A stretch of 64,000 bases of DNA from Rhodococcus sp. P1Y (GCF_003641205.1 NZ_CP032762.1:4856001-4920000); one strand, 5' to 3'; numbered from the stretch's first letter, positions 29,141 through 38,169 are shown. Program-made: numbers and translations. The notes: generated by a model not told the origin, from the sequence alone.

Positions 29141-30004
29141 GTGGCAACGGCAGCGTCGTACATCTCGAAGCAGGACCAACTCGAAGTCAGCACCTACACC
29201 TGGCCCACCTCGGTCGATCCGGCAGTAGGCGTCGTACAGATCGCTCACGGGCTTGCCGAGCACGGAAGCCGATACGCCCGGTTCGCGACAGCTCTGAACG
29301 ACGCCGGCTTCCATGTGGTCGCATCCGATCACCGCGGTCACGGCGCGACGATCACCGAGACCCCCGGAGATTTCGGTTCGATCGGGTTCGCAGCCTTGTG
29401 GGCGGACATCGAGCAGCTCGGCGAACAGCTTCTGAACGACTACCCGGATCTCCCGTTGTTTCTGTTCGCCCACTCGATGGGCTCGTTTGCGGCGCAACAT
29501 GTTCTGATCGAGCGTTCAGATCTGTACGAAGGTGTGGTGCTGTCCGGATCGACCACCCTCGATGTCCTCGCTGCCGGCATGGCCGACGCCCCCGCCGGTG
29601 ACCTCAGTGTGTTCAACAGCGCGTCCGAACATCGCACCGGTTACGAATGGCTCTCGCGCGACGAATCCGAGGTCGACGCCTATGTCGCCGACGAGCTGTG
29701 CGGTTTCGATCTGCCGGAGTCGACGGTTCCTGCGCTGTTCACCGAAGCATACAAGCTGGCGGATCCGCACAAGCTCGGGGAGATTCGTTCGGACCTTCCG
29801 CTGCTGATCACCTCTGGATCCGACGACCCGCTGGCGGGCGGCGGTCAATTGGTCGAGCAGCTCGGTGCCCGGTACCGCGAAGCCGGACTCAGCGACGTGA
29901 CGGTGAAGATCTACGAGGGCGCCCGCCACGAAATCCTCAACGAGACCAACCGACACGAAGTCACCGCCGATATCATCGGGTGGGTGACGAGCCACCTCAC
30001 CTGA
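29141..30004 (+). CDS. Alpha/beta-hydrolase, monoacylglycerol-lipase-like
   Basis: 287 residues, GTG start with GAAGGAG 7-9 bases upstream. The oxyanion segment is QIAHGLAEHGSRY, the nucleophile elbow is AHSMGS (Ser near residue 112), the catalytic Asp is in SGSDDPLAG and the His in GARHEILNE. This combination, with the SDHRGHG strand, is typical of the lysophospholipase/monoacylglycerol lipase group that cleaves acyl esters in the cytosol. The 3' end overlaps the convergent P450 gene by 8 bases. Confidence 0.9.
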   Translation: MATAASYISKQDQLEVSTYTWPTSVDPAVGVVQIAHGLAEHGSRYARFATALNDAGFHVVASDHRGHGATITETPGDFGSIGFAALWADIEQLGEQLLNDYPDLPLFLFAHSMGSFAAQHVLIERSDLYEGVVLSGSTTLDVLAAGMADAPAGDLSVFNSASEHRTGYEWLSRDESEVDAYVADELCGFDLPESTVPALFTEAYKLADPHKLGEIRSDLPLLITSGSDDPLAGGGQLVEQLGARYREAGLSDVTVKIYEGARHEILNETNRHEVTADIIGWVTSHLT

Positions 30005-31349
30005 GCCGGAGATTCACGGGCTGCCCATCCTCCGGGAAGGGCAGTGACGTGAAGTTCAGTGGCGCAACGTAATCAGGGTCGACGCTCCAGTCGAACCGCA
30101 ACAGCAGATGGTGCATGATCGTCTTGATCTCGGCACCCGCGAAGAACATTCCGATGCATTTGTGGACGCCGCCGCCGAACGGCTCCCAGGCGTACCGGTG
30201 CACCTTGTCTTCGTGCCGCTCGGATGAGAACCGCTCGGGGTCGAACTTCTCGGGGTCCGGCCAGTACTGCGACATGTGGTGCGTGAAGTGCGGAGCGACT
30301 GACGCATATGTTCCTGCAGGGACGAATTTCCCTTGCACCTCGGTGTCTTTCACCGCGCGCCGGGCGACGACGGGCGTCGGCGACACGAGCCGCAGGCATT
30401 CCTTCATCACCAGATCGATGCTTTCGAGATCGTCGAGCTGCGCCAGCGTCGGCGCCTCGGTGCCCAGTGCCACCGACTCGGCCCGGCACTTGTCCTGCCA
30501 CTGCGGATGTTGCCCTAGATACTGCATCATCGTCGACAGTGTGATGGTCGACGTGTCGTGCGCTGCCATGAGTAGGAAGATCATGTGGTCGACGACTTCG
30601 TCGTCCGTGAAGCGTTGACCGGTGTCGGATTCGATGTGGCACAACACCGAAAACAGGTCGTCGGTCTCGGTCGCGCGTCTGGCCGGTAGGTACCGCCGGA
30701 AGAACTCGTCGAGCACTTTTCTGCCGTCGAGCCCACGCTTCCATCGGGTTCCCGGAAGTCGATAGCGAACGATCGAGGTCGCTGCCTGTACACACGCGAC
30801 GAAACTGGCGTTCACCAGCGCGATCTCGTCGTCGTCGCTTCCTTCGGCGCCGCCCATGAAGATGCTGGTCGCTACATCGAGGGTGAGTGATTTCAGCGCG
30901 GGATAGACCGTGAAGCCGTCCTTCCCCGCCCACTCGTCGAGCCCGCTGGACACCACGGGGTTCAACGATTCGACCGACTTCTCGAGACGCCCCCGAGTGA
31001 ACGCCTGCTGCATGATTCTGCGGTGCCGCATGTGCTCGTCCGAGTCGAGCAGCATCAGGCCGCCGTGGAAGAACGGCCCGATCAGCAACGACCATCCGTC
31101 GCTGTTGACGAACGCTTTGTCCTTGTTCTGCAGAACTTGCTGGCAGGCGTCGGGTCCGAGGACAGTGATCCAACGCTGCCCGGCCATGGTCAGCCAGGAC
31201 ACGTCGCCGTATTTGTCCCAGCGGCTTCTGAACAGAGCCAGCGGGTCGCGAATGTACTCGAGCGTGTGGCCGACAAGGGGAAGACCTCCATCCCCCGACA
31301 CCGCGTCGAGGTTGGAATCGGCGGGTGGAGCAGCCAAGAGCTTCGACAT
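29997..31349 (-). CDS. Cytochrome P450
   Basis: 450 residues. The heme loop FGGGVHKCIG places the axial ligand at Cys398. The I-helix oxygen-activation motif MAAHDTST, the K-helix KECLR (ExxR) and the PERF segment are all present. The protein lacks a membrane anchor. The sequence style (long, with PLVGHTLEYIRDPLALF at the start) is closer to the eukaryote-like CYP51/CYP26/CYP136 branch than to CYP107-type bacterial P450s, which suggests a terpenoid, sterol or lipid substrate (inference). No ferredoxin gene is adjacent. GGAAGG lies 6 bases before ATG. A palindromic operator and a divergent TetR gene lie immediately upstream. Confidence 0.92.
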   Translation of the reverse strand: MSKLLAAPPADSNLDAVSGDGGLPLVGHTLEYIRDPLALFRSRWDKYGDVSWLTMAGQRWITVLGPDACQQVLQNKDKAFVNSDGWSLLIGPFFHGGLMLLDSDEHMRHRRIMQQAFTRGRLEKSVESLNPVVSSGLDEWAGKDGFTVYPALKSLTLDVATSIFMGGAEGSDDDEIALVNASFVACVQAATSIVRYRLPGTRWKRGLDGRKVLDEFFRRYLPARRATETDDLFSVLCHIESDTGQRFTDDEVVDHMIFLLMAAHDTSTITLSTMMQYLGQHPQWQDKCRAESVALGTEAPTLAQLDDLESIDLVMKECLRLVSPTPVVARRAVKDTEVQGKFVPAGTYASVAPHFTHHMSQYWPDPEKFDPERFSSERHEDKVHRYAWEPFGGGVHKCIGMFFAGAEIKTIMHHLLLRFDWSVDPDYVAPLNFTSLPFPEDGQPVNLRLR

Positions 31350-31364
31350 CGGACACCTTCCGTT

Positions 31365-31388
31365 ATCTGACAGGATGCCATGTCAGAT
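31365..31388. promoter_or_regulatory. Palindromic operator between P450 and TetR genes
   Basis: ATCTGACA (31365-31372) and TGTCAGAT (31381-31388) are perfect 8-bp arms with an 8-base spacer, located 16 bases before the P450 start and about 48 before the TetR start. A further half-site ATCTGTCA occurs near 31419-31426. It is the likely binding site of the adjacent TetR protein, controlling both genes. Confidence 0.6.
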
Positions 31389-31435
31389 TTGACTGTAGTC
31401 TGCGTCACACCCGTTCGATCTGTCAAGATCGACCC

Positions 31436-32053
31436 ATGACTCCCACGACGCGTCGCTACGCGGGCATGAGCGCCGACGACCGCGCGGCCGACCGTCGCGC
31501 GCGATTGCTCGAAGCCGGATTGGACGTCTTCTCGACCACCGGGGCGGCTGGCGCGACCATGACCGCGATCTGCGCACAGGCGAAGCTGACCGAGCGCTAC
31601 TTCTACGAAAGCTTCACCAGCAGAGACGATCTACTGAGGAGCGTGGTCGACGCCGTGTCGGAGGAGATCAAGTCCGCAGCCCTCGCCGCCCTACACTCCC
31701 CCGCGGACACCGTCGAGCAGCAGGTTCGACAGGCCATCGCAGCCTTCGTCTCGGTCCTCACCGAAGATCGGCGCAAAGGTCGTGTCGCAATGATCGAATC
31801 GTTGGCGGTCGATTCACTGCGCACGCATCGCCGAGAGTCCATGCGAGACTTCGCGCACCTCGTCGCCGAGCAGGCTCGTGATCTGTACGGCGATCGGGCA
31901 TGGCCGCAGCAACAGTCGGAGATCAACGGCCTGCTGTTCATCGGCGGCCTCGCCGAACTGGTCATCGCCTGGTTGAACGACGAGATCGACGTGACGCCTG
32001 AGCAGATCGTCGACGCAGCGACGCACCAATTCGTCTCCACCGGCCACCGCTGA
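31436..32053 (+). CDS. TetR-family transcriptional regulator of the P450 region
   Basis: 205 residues from the ATG at 31436. The helix-turn-helix spans about 20-68 (RARLLEAGLDVFSTTGAAGATMTAICAQAKLTERYFYESF), and the C-terminal domain has no recognised ligand motif. It is divergent from the cytochrome P450 with a shared palindrome, so it is most likely its local repressor, relieved by a P450 substrate or product. Confidence 0.9.
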   Translation: MTPTTRRYAGMSADDRAADRRARLLEAGLDVFSTTGAAGATMTAICAQAKLTERYFYESFTSRDDLLRSVVDAVSEEIKSAALAALHSPADTVEQQVRQAIAAFVSVLTEDRRKGRVAMIESLAVDSLRTHRRESMRDFAHLVAEQARDLYGDRAWPQQQSEINGLLFIGGLAELVIAWLNDEIDVTPEQIVDAATHQFVSTGHR

Positions 32054-32073
32054 GAAAAGCTACAGTCGAGCAA

Positions 32074-32469
32074 GTGGCCCATGCTCATCGCTCGAAGCAG
32101 TCGACGCCGCCGGAGAAGACGTGCGCGTCCTGCGGGCGGCGCATCGAGTGGCGCAAGAAGTGGGAGAAGAACTGGAATGACGTCAAGTACTGCAGTGATG
32201 CCTGCAGGCGGCACAAGGTGACCGCGTCGGACAAGCAGCTCGAGGACAAGATTCGCGAGCTACTCGACGCCCGCTCCAGAGATTCCACCATCTGCCCGTC
32301 GGACGTTGCCCGCGCGATGTCCGAGACCGAGTGGCGAGATCTGATGGAGCCGGTACGAAAAGCCGCACGACGTTTGGTCGACGCCGGGGAAGTGGAGATC
32401 ACGCAGAAAGGTTCGGTCGTGGATCCGTCGACTGCGAAGGGACCGATCCGGATCCGCTGGACGCGCTAG
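32074..32469 (+). CDS. DUF2256-DUF3253 small zinc protein
   Basis: 131 residues, GTG start. Residues 17-45 carry a treble-clef-like set of cysteines (CASC...YCSDAC), the DUF2256 pattern. The rest is a DUF3253 winged-helix-like domain (LEDKIRELLDAR, CPSDVARAM, WRDLMEPVRKAARRLVDAGEVEITQKG). The function is unknown; the make-up suggests a nucleic-acid-binding role. It lies 20 bases after the TetR gene, same strand, and is followed by a long hairpin shared with the convergent SorC gene. Confidence 0.85.
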   Translation: MAHAHRSKQSTPPEKTCASCGRRIEWRKKWEKNWNDVKYCSDACRRHKVTASDKQLEDKIRELLDARSRDSTICPSDVARAMSETEWRDLMEPVRKAARRLVDAGEVEITQKGSVVDPSTAKGPIRIRWTR

Positions 32470-32480
32470 CACGCAGCTCC

Positions 32481-32530
32481 CCCAGTGGCACAGTTAAGTG
32501 CCGCCTGGCGCACTTAACCGCGCCACTGGG
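32481..32530. repeat. Intergenic hairpin repeat, copy 1 (21-bp arms)
   Basis: Left arm 32481-32501 and right arm 32510-32530 are inverted repeats with 2 mismatches in 21 and an 8-base loop. The shared core is CCAGTGGC-[AG]-C-[AG]-GTTAAGTGC. It lies between two convergent genes and probably acts as a bidirectional terminator. A second copy of the same sequence is at 48160-48207. Confidence 0.75.
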
Positions 32531-32539
32531 CCTGGGCGT

Positions 32540-33487
32540 CTACGCAATCAACCCCGCCGCCGTTGTTGCGTCCACGACCAGCGACGAAACAAGGCCCGAC
32601 TGCAGAACTGCCAGCACCGCTTCCCTTTTCGCTTGCCCCGCAACGATGGCAATGACGGTGTCGATCCCTCGAAGCGTCTGCTCCGCAACCCCCATTCGAC
32701 GATCGTCGAGACCGTCGATTCGCCTACCGTCGCGGTCGAGCAGAAGGCCACACGACTCGGCGACCACGCCTCGGGCACTCCATTCGTCAGCCTCGGCAGG
32801 GGTCAGCAAATCGTAGACCTGAGACAACCCCGGGCTCCATGCACCAATGGAGACAACCGCTTTCGTTACCGATGCATGGTGGCTGAACGTCTCCTGAATT
32901 CCTCGGCTGCTTCGCAGCGCCGCACACGTCTGCGAGTCGGAGACAATGAGAGGCGCGTAGATCGACCACGCTCGACCGCCGCCGAGCGCAGTGATTCGCC
33001 GAACCAATTCGGCGGACGTGGCGCCGACCGAGCCCGCCATTCCGGTCAGCTGCACCACGTCACACGCGGCGATGGTGTTCAGATGCGTCGTCATGCTCGA
33101 TAACGTTCGGCCGCAGTCGATTCCGAGCACATCGGTAGGGTTGACGATCTCGCCGACGAGGTCGGCAGTGACACGTCCCACCGCATCCCACAGGACCTGC
33201 TGATCGTCGCTGGCGGTCCGCACCGCGAAAGCCATGCGCAATCCGAAGGTCTTCTTCAACGCATGAGAAAGCTCGATGTCGATGGACTCCGGTGCATGGA
33301 CGGTGATCTCGACCATGCCCGACGCAACGGCTTCTTCGAGGATTCTGGCGACCTTGAACCGCGACAGTCCGAACTCCTCCGCAATCTGTACCCGGGTTCG
33401 ATTGTCGACGTAGTACCTACGGGCGATGAGGCCACGCTGGATCAACTCCTCGGGCCCAACCCTGCGTAGTACCTGCTCCTGAGACAT
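32540..33487 (-). CDS. SorC-family sugar-responsive transcriptional regulator
   Basis: 315 residues from the ATG at 33487, chosen for its GGAAGGTGGGG site immediately upstream. The N-terminal helix-turn-helix (RRYYVDNRTRVQIAEEFGLSRFKVARILEEA, about 23-53) is followed by a SorC sugar-phosphate-binding domain (GIDCGRTLSSM, QLTGMAGSVG, APLIVSD). SorC proteins sense phosphorylated sugars. It is divergent from the polyol/pentose operon and is almost certainly its regulator; the effector is likely the product of the FGGY kinase. Confidence 0.92.
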   Translation of the reverse strand: MSQEQVLRRVGPEELIQRGLIARRYYVDNRTRVQIAEEFGLSRFKVARILEEAVASGMVEITVHAPESIDIELSHALKKTFGLRMAFAVRTASDDQQVLWDAVGRVTADLVGEIVNPTDVLGIDCGRTLSSMTTHLNTIAACDVVQLTGMAGSVGATSAELVRRITALGGGRAWSIYAPLIVSDSQTCAALRSSRGIQETFSHHASVTKAVVSIGAWSPGLSQVYDLLTPAEADEWSARGVVAESCGLLLDRDGRRIDGLDDRRMGVAEQTLRGIDTVIAIVAGQAKREAVLAVLQSGLVSSLVVDATTAAGLIA

Positions 33488-33529
33488 CCCCCCACCTTCC
33501 TCCACCGACGAGCATATCGTGGCACATTC

Positions 33530-33578
33530 GCTCACATGAGCAAGCCCATTGACAAACGAGCACGCATATATGCATGAT
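33530..33578 (+). promoter_or_regulatory. Control region of the polyol operon
   Basis: TTGACA (33549-33554) and CATGAT (33573-33578) are 18 bases apart, a fair promoter for the operon starting at 33617. Symmetric sites flank and fill it: GCTCACATGAGC (33530-33541) just upstream and the perfect palindrome GCATATATGC (33564-33573) between the boxes. A CATGAG half-site recurs at 33593-33598. These are candidate SorC operators. Confidence 0.45.
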
Positions 33579-33616
33579 CCCTGTCACATGAACATGAGAG
33601 CAGTGAGGCGCAACAT

Positions 33617-34258
33617 ATGAGCACGCTCGACGACGCGGATCTGCGCCGTCTCGCACGCACCGTCCTGGTGCGCGAGGCAGCAGGCGTCGAATCGCTGGCT
33701 GGTGCCGTGGAATCGAGCGTGGTCCGCATCGCACACGCACTCGTGGAGACCAGCGGCAAAGTCATCACCACCGGGTCCGGTACCAGCGGGATCATGGCCG
33801 AGCGTTTGGCACACCTACTGGCGGTGTGCGGAACGCCTGCGCTGTATCTGCCGGCGATGGACGCGCTCCACGGCGGGATGGGCGCCATCGGAACCGACGA
33901 TCTCGTCCTAGCTCTGTCCAAGACGGGTCGATCCGCCGAGCTGACTGATCTCGTGACCCGGCTCGTCTCACGAGGTGTACGCGTGGTGGCCGTCACCGAG
34001 GCCGCTAACTCCGCACTCGGTAGGGCTGCAACCGATATTGCCGAGCTTCCCGCGACGGCACCCGACGCCGACCCCGGCAACATGATCGCGCTTGCCAGCA
34101 CCCTCGCAGTCGGTGCATGGGGCGACGCCCTCAGCGTCGTTGCGATGGCGTTGAACGGCCACACCTTGCACGATGTCGTCGAATCCCATCCCGCGGGAGG
34201 CGTCGGAACACGCGATGACGTCCTGAACTCGACCAACGCACCGGTGGTCGGACTATGA
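33617..34258 (+). CDS. SIS-domain phosphosugar isomerase
   Basis: 213 residues. The SIS fold has TTGSGTSGIMAERLAHLL (about 50-67), an acidic active-site region and ALSKTGRSAELTDLV (about 98-112). The order resembles arabinose-5-phosphate isomerases (KdsD/KpsF) without their CBS domains; 6-phospho-3-hexuloisomerase is another possibility. It is the first gene of the operon, with GAGGCG before ATG, and overlaps the kinase by ATGA. In this context it probably interconverts a ketose phosphate and an aldose phosphate made from the imported polyol or sugar. Confidence 0.85.
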   Translation: MSTLDDADLRRLARTVLVREAAGVESLAGAVESSVVRIAHALVETSGKVITTGSGTSGIMAERLAHLLAVCGTPALYLPAMDALHGGMGAIGTDDLVLALSKTGRSAELTDLVTRLVSRGVRVVAVTEAANSALGRAATDIAELPATAPDADPGNMIALASTLAVGAWGDALSVVAMALNGHTLHDVVESHPAGGVGTRDDVLNSTNAPVVGL

Positions 34259-35739
34259 GCCGGCGCGTAGTCGTCGGAATCGACTCCTCGACCCAGTCGT
34301 GCAAGGCAGAGGTCCGCGACGCCGACTCCGGAGCGCTGTTGGCGTCCGGGTCAGCCCCACACACCCCGGCGTTCCCTCCGTGCAGTGAGCAAGAGCCCAG
34401 CTCGTGGTGGGACGCATTGGTCATCGCGGTCCGCACCGCCCTCGGCACCCTCGGCGACGTGCAGGTCGCCGCCATGGCCGTCGCCGCGCAGTGCCACGGG
34501 TTGGTCCTGCTCGGCGAGAACGACGAACCGCTCCGGCCCGCAAAACTGTGGAACGACACGACCGGAGCCGACCAACTCGCGAAGTTGGTGGACACCATCG
34601 GCGGCCCGGAATGGGTGCGCCGCATCGGTTCACTCCCCACCGCGGCGTTCACCATTGCAAAGTTGGCCTGGGTTGCCGAGAACGAACCATCGGTGCTGGA
34701 CGCGACCCGCCGCATCCTTCTTCCGCACGACTACCTGACGTTCCGGCTCACCGGCCGCGCGGTCACCGACCGTTCGGATGCCTCGGGCACCGGGTACTTC
34801 GACGCGACGACCGATACCTGGCTCCCCGAGTTCCTCGAAGCCGCAGCGGGTCCACGCGACTGGCTACCTATGTTGCCGTCCGTTCTCGGCGGCTCGGAAC
34901 CAGCCGGATACCTGACCGAACGCGCTGCCACGGAACTCGGCATCACCGGACCCGTACTCGTGGGGGCAGGCGCAGGAGACCAGCACGCCGCGTACCTCGG
35001 TCTCGGTTTGAGCGACGGCGATCAATACGTCGGACTCGGAACTTCGGGTGTTTTCGCCACCTCGACACGTTCCCCGGTGTTCGACGAAGCAGGCATCGTC
35101 AACGGCGTTTCCGACACCACCGGCGGATACATGCCGCTCATCTGCACGCTCAACGCCGCACGCGTCGGTGACACAGCGGCAAGAATCCTCGGCACCGACC
35201 ACGCTGGATTGGCAGAGCTCGCGCTGTCGGCCGGTCCGACCGTGGGACCGACGTTGGTTCCGTTCCTGGACGGTGAGCGCACGCCGAATCGTCCGTACGC
35301 ACGTGGACTGCTGTCGGACCTGACGTCGGCGACCACACGCGAGGAGATGGCCCGAGCGTTCCTCGAAGGTCCACTGCTGTCGCTGCTGGCGGGTCGGGAT
35401 GCACTGCGCTCCTTCGGGATCCGGTGCGACGGACCGATGACCGTGGTCGGCGGCGGTGCCCGTTCGCGCGCCACGCTACAGCTTCTGGCCGACCTTTCCG
35501 GCCACACCGTGACGGTCCCCGACGCCGATGAGGCAACCGCTCGCGGCGCGTGCGTCCAAGCTGCCGCCGTTGCCGCACAGATGGATTCGTCCGCCATGGT
35601 CGAGCTTTCTTCCCGGTGGGCACCCCCCGCGCGTACCACGGTGGAACCTCGGGACACCGGACGTGACCTCGAGGCGGTTCGACGCCAGTGGGCCGAGGCA
35701 GCAGCGGTGGACAGCCTCGACAGAAGAGGCACAGCATGA
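34255..35739 (+). CDS. xylB: FGGY-family carbohydrate kinase, xylulokinase-like
   Basis: 494 residues. The actin-like ATPase start VVVGIDSSTQSCKA, the xylulokinase-type substrate loop AQCHGLVLL, LWNDTT, the catalytic Asp in GAGAGDQHAAYLG, FLDGERTPN and the adenosine loop VVGGGARSRATLQLLADL are all in place. It phosphorylates a ketopentose, most likely D-xylulose or a related ketose, using ATP. The exact sugar is not certain because two polyol dehydrogenases in the same operon could deliver different ketoses. It is coupled by ATGA overlaps on both sides. Confidence 0.88.
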   Translation: MSRRVVVGIDSSTQSCKAEVRDADSGALLASGSAPHTPAFPPCSEQEPSSWWDALVIAVRTALGTLGDVQVAAMAVAAQCHGLVLLGENDEPLRPAKLWNDTTGADQLAKLVDTIGGPEWVRRIGSLPTAAFTIAKLAWVAENEPSVLDATRRILLPHDYLTFRLTGRAVTDRSDASGTGYFDATTDTWLPEFLEAAAGPRDWLPMLPSVLGGSEPAGYLTERAATELGITGPVLVGAGAGDQHAAYLGLGLSDGDQYVGLGTSGVFATSTRSPVFDEAGIVNGVSDTTGGYMPLICTLNAARVGDTAARILGTDHAGLAELALSAGPTVGPTLVPFLDGERTPNRPYARGLLSDLTSATTREEMARAFLEGPLLSLLAGRDALRSFGIRCDGPMTVVGGGARSRATLQLLADLSGHTVTVPDADEATARGACVQAAAVAAQMDSSAMVELSSRWAPPARTTVEPRDTGRDLEAVRRQWAEAAAVDSLDRRGTA

Positions 35740-36368
35740 GCGTCACGCTCGCCCCCTGGCACTCGGGGCTGGAAGCGCATCTTGCCGGCAGCGTGTATGC
35801 GTCGTCGCCTGGCCGCCGGATCGACGCCGCACGCGCCCTTGTCGGCGCCGACATCTCCGTACACGTCGACGTCATGGCCCCAGGCGAAGGGCTCCCGACC
35901 GGAATCGACGACGACGAACTCGCCGAACTTGCCGCCGCGGTACCGAGGGACATGCTCGGCATTCACCTCATCGGCTCGGCCGTCGGCGTGCAGGCGCTGC
36001 TGCCGAATATCCCCGCCTGCGGGGACCTCTATCTACCCATAGGGATTCACGTCGAACGCGGTACACGAACCTGGGGAGCCGTGTGGGACGAGTTCGACGA
36101 CACTGCGCCGACCGACGCGGATGTGGACGGATACCACGGAATCCTCGTCATGCTCCTGAAACCGGGAACGTCCGGGGCTGCAGATCCGAAGCGACTCGCC
36201 CTGGTGGAACGGTTCTCCGCTCGGTCGGTCGTTGCCGTCGACGGCGGTGTCACTCCCGAACTTGTCCCCCGCTGCCGCTCCGCAGGCGCGTCGACGATGG
36301 TCGTCGGCCGTGCCCTGATCACCGAACTACCGATCACCGAACATTCTCTGTCGGAAGGACAATCATGA
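35736..36368 (+). CDS. Ribulose-phosphate 3-epimerase-like TIM-barrel protein
   Basis: 210 residues, starting at an ATGA overlap with the kinase. Sequence similarity to Rpe is low overall, but all four metal-ligand positions appear: H43 and D45 (HVDVM), H77 (GIHLIG) and D169 (VDGGV). The phosphate-binding end VDGGVTPELVPRCRSAGASTMVVGRAL is also there. The usual M-D-G-x-F-V-P-N is replaced by M-A-P-G-E-G-L-P-T. It is probably an epimerase for a non-standard ketose phosphate (for example allulose-6-P or a pentulose-P epimerase) rather than the housekeeping Rpe. Confidence 0.75.
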   Translation: MSVTLAPWHSGLEAHLAGSVYASSPGRRIDAARALVGADISVHVDVMAPGEGLPTGIDDDELAELAAAVPRDMLGIHLIGSAVGVQALLPNIPACGDLYLPIGIHVERGTRTWGAVWDEFDDTAPTDADVDGYHGILVMLLKPGTSGAADPKRLALVERFSARSVVAVDGGVTPELVPRCRSAGASTMVVGRALITELPITEHSLSEGQS

Positions 36369-37408
36369 CCACCGCCACTCCAACACCTCCCGCATCGTCG
36401 ATGCGCGCGAGCGTGATGACCGGCGTGCGCACGCTCGAGATCGAGGACCGACCGGTCCCGACACCGGCGCAGCACGAAGTCTTGATCGAGGTGGCCGCAG
36501 TCGGCGTCTGCGGATCGGACGTCCACTACTACCGCGAAGGGCGCATCGGCGACTTCGTGGTCGACGACCCGATGATTCTCGGACACGAATTGTCCGGACG
36601 CATCGTCGCTGTCGGTCACGGCGTCGATCCGAGCCGCGTCGGCCAGCGCGTCGCCGTCGAACCACAGCATCCATGCCGTCGCTGCACCCAGTGCATGGCA
36701 GGACGGTACAACCTGTGCCCCGACATGAAGTTCTACGCGACGCCTCCCGTGGACGGTGCGTTCTGCCGCTACGTCACCATCGACACCGCGTTCGCCCACT
36801 CGGTCCCGGATTCGGTGTCCGACGAAGCTGCAGCGCTACTCGAACCACTGTCTGTTGCAGTCACCACGATGCGTAAGGCGGGCATCGTCCCCGGTTCGTC
36901 GATCCTGATCGCCGGAGCCGGCCCGATCGGCATCATCACCGCTCAAGCCGCTCGTGCCTTCGGCGCCGGGCGCATCGTCGTCTCCGACCCCGTCGAATCC
37001 AGACGTGAGCGCGCGCTGACATTCGGTGCAACCGAAGTGATCGACCCGATGAGCCAGGACGTTGCAGCACTGAACCCGCAGGTCGACGCGTTCGTCGACG
37101 CGAGTGGAGCGGTCCCCGCAGTGCAAAGCGGTATTCGTGCCGTCGGCCCCGCCGGCCGTGTCGTGCTGGTCGGCATGGGCGCCGACAACTACCCACTACC
37201 CATCAGCCATATCCAGAACTTGGAAATCACCGTCACCGGCGTGTTTCGCTACACCGACACCTGGCCGGCTGCAATCCATCTCGTGTCCTCGGGATTGATC
37301 GACCTGGACCGACTCGTCACCGGACGCTACGACCTCGAGCACGTCGCCGACGCGCTCGACAGTGACACCGACCCTGCCAGCCTCAAATCGATAGTGGTGC
37401 CTTCATGA
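36365..37408 (+). CDS. Zinc-dependent polyol dehydrogenase (sorbitol/xylitol dehydrogenase-like MDR)
   Basis: 347 residues. The catalytic-zinc segment is GVCGSDVHYYREG and LGHELSG, and the four structural-zinc cysteines are in PCRRCTQCMAGRYNLCP. The Rossmann motif is GAGPIG and the polyol-dehydrogenase type segment is LLEPLSVAVTTMRKAG. These enzymes oxidise sugar alcohols to ketoses with NAD. The start at 36365 overlaps the previous stop by ATGA. It is likely the entry step of the pathway; xylitol, sorbitol or arabitol are plausible substrates. Confidence 0.9.
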   Translation: MTTATPTPPASSMRASVMTGVRTLEIEDRPVPTPAQHEVLIEVAAVGVCGSDVHYYREGRIGDFVVDDPMILGHELSGRIVAVGHGVDPSRVGQRVAVEPQHPCRRCTQCMAGRYNLCPDMKFYATPPVDGAFCRYVTIDTAFAHSVPDSVSDEAAALLEPLSVAVTTMRKAGIVPGSSILIAGAGPIGIITAQAARAFGAGRIVVSDPVESRRERALTFGATEVIDPMSQDVAALNPQVDAFVDASGAVPAVQSGIRAVGPAGRVVLVGMGADNYPLPISHIQNLEITVTGVFRYTDTWPAAIHLVSSGLIDLDRLVTGRYDLEHVADALDSDTDPASLKSIVVPS

Positions 37409-38169
37409 GCAACAATCCCTTCGACCTGACCGGACGAACAGCGATCGTCACCGGCGGAAATCAGGGACTCGGCCGTGCGTTCGCCTTCGGTCTCGCCGCA
37501 GCGGGAGCGCACGTCGCCATCGCCGGCCGCAGTGCCGAACGCAACGCCAAGGTCGTCGCCGAGGCAGCAGCCGAGGGCTACGAATTCGTCGCCATCACAG
37601 CGGATATCACCAAGCACTCCGACATCGAAGCGATGACGGCCGAGGCCATCGAGAAGCTCGGCCACCTCGACATACTCGTCAACAATGCGGGGACCTGCTA
37701 CCACAACGACTCCTGGGACGTCACCGAGAGCGAGTGGGACAACGTGTTCGACCTGAACGTCAAGGCACTGTGGGAGTGCAGCATTGCCGTCGGCGCCCAT
37801 ATGCGGGAACGAGGCAAGGGTTCGATCGTCAACATCGGTTCGATGTCGGGCATCATCGTCAATCGCCCCCAGATGCAACCCGCGTACAACGCGTCGAAAG
37901 CAGCCGTGCATCACCTCACGAAATCGCTTGCAGCCGAGTGGGGTCCGCTGGGAATCCGCGTCAACGCCGTTGCTCCCGGCTACTGCAAGACAGAGATGGC
38001 GCCAGTCGACCGCCCCGACCTCAAGCGGTACTGGATCGACGACGCGCCCATGCAGCGTTACGCCATGCCCGAGGAGATCGCGCCGAGCGTCGTCTTCCTC
38101 GCAAGCGACGCAGCGAGTTTCATCACCGGATCGGTCCTCGTGGCGGACGGAGGCTACACAGCATGGTGA
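37405..38169 (+). CDS. Short-chain dehydrogenase/reductase (polyol/ketose type)
   Basis: 254 residues. It has the cofactor motif TGGNQGLG, NNAG, the catalytic Ser in NIGSMSG, Y-N-A-S-K (YxxxK) and the closing segment SVVFLASDAASFITGSVLVADGG. The family resembles gluconate-5-dehydrogenase, D-arabinitol and sorbose reductases. Start and stop overlap the neighbouring genes (ATGA and ATGGTGA). It is probably a second oxidation or reduction step between polyol and ketose in this pathway. Confidence 0.9.
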   Translation: MSNNPFDLTGRTAIVTGGNQGLGRAFAFGLAAAGAHVAIAGRSAERNAKVVAEAAAEGYEFVAITADITKHSDIEAMTAEAIEKLGHLDILVNNAGTCYHNDSWDVTESEWDNVFDLNVKALWECSIAVGAHMRERGKGSIVNIGSMSGIIVNRPQMQPAYNASKAAVHHLTKSLAAEWGPLGIRVNAVAPGYCKTEMAPVDRPDLKRYWIDDAPMQRYAMPEEIAPSVVFLASDAASFITGSVLVADGGYTAW

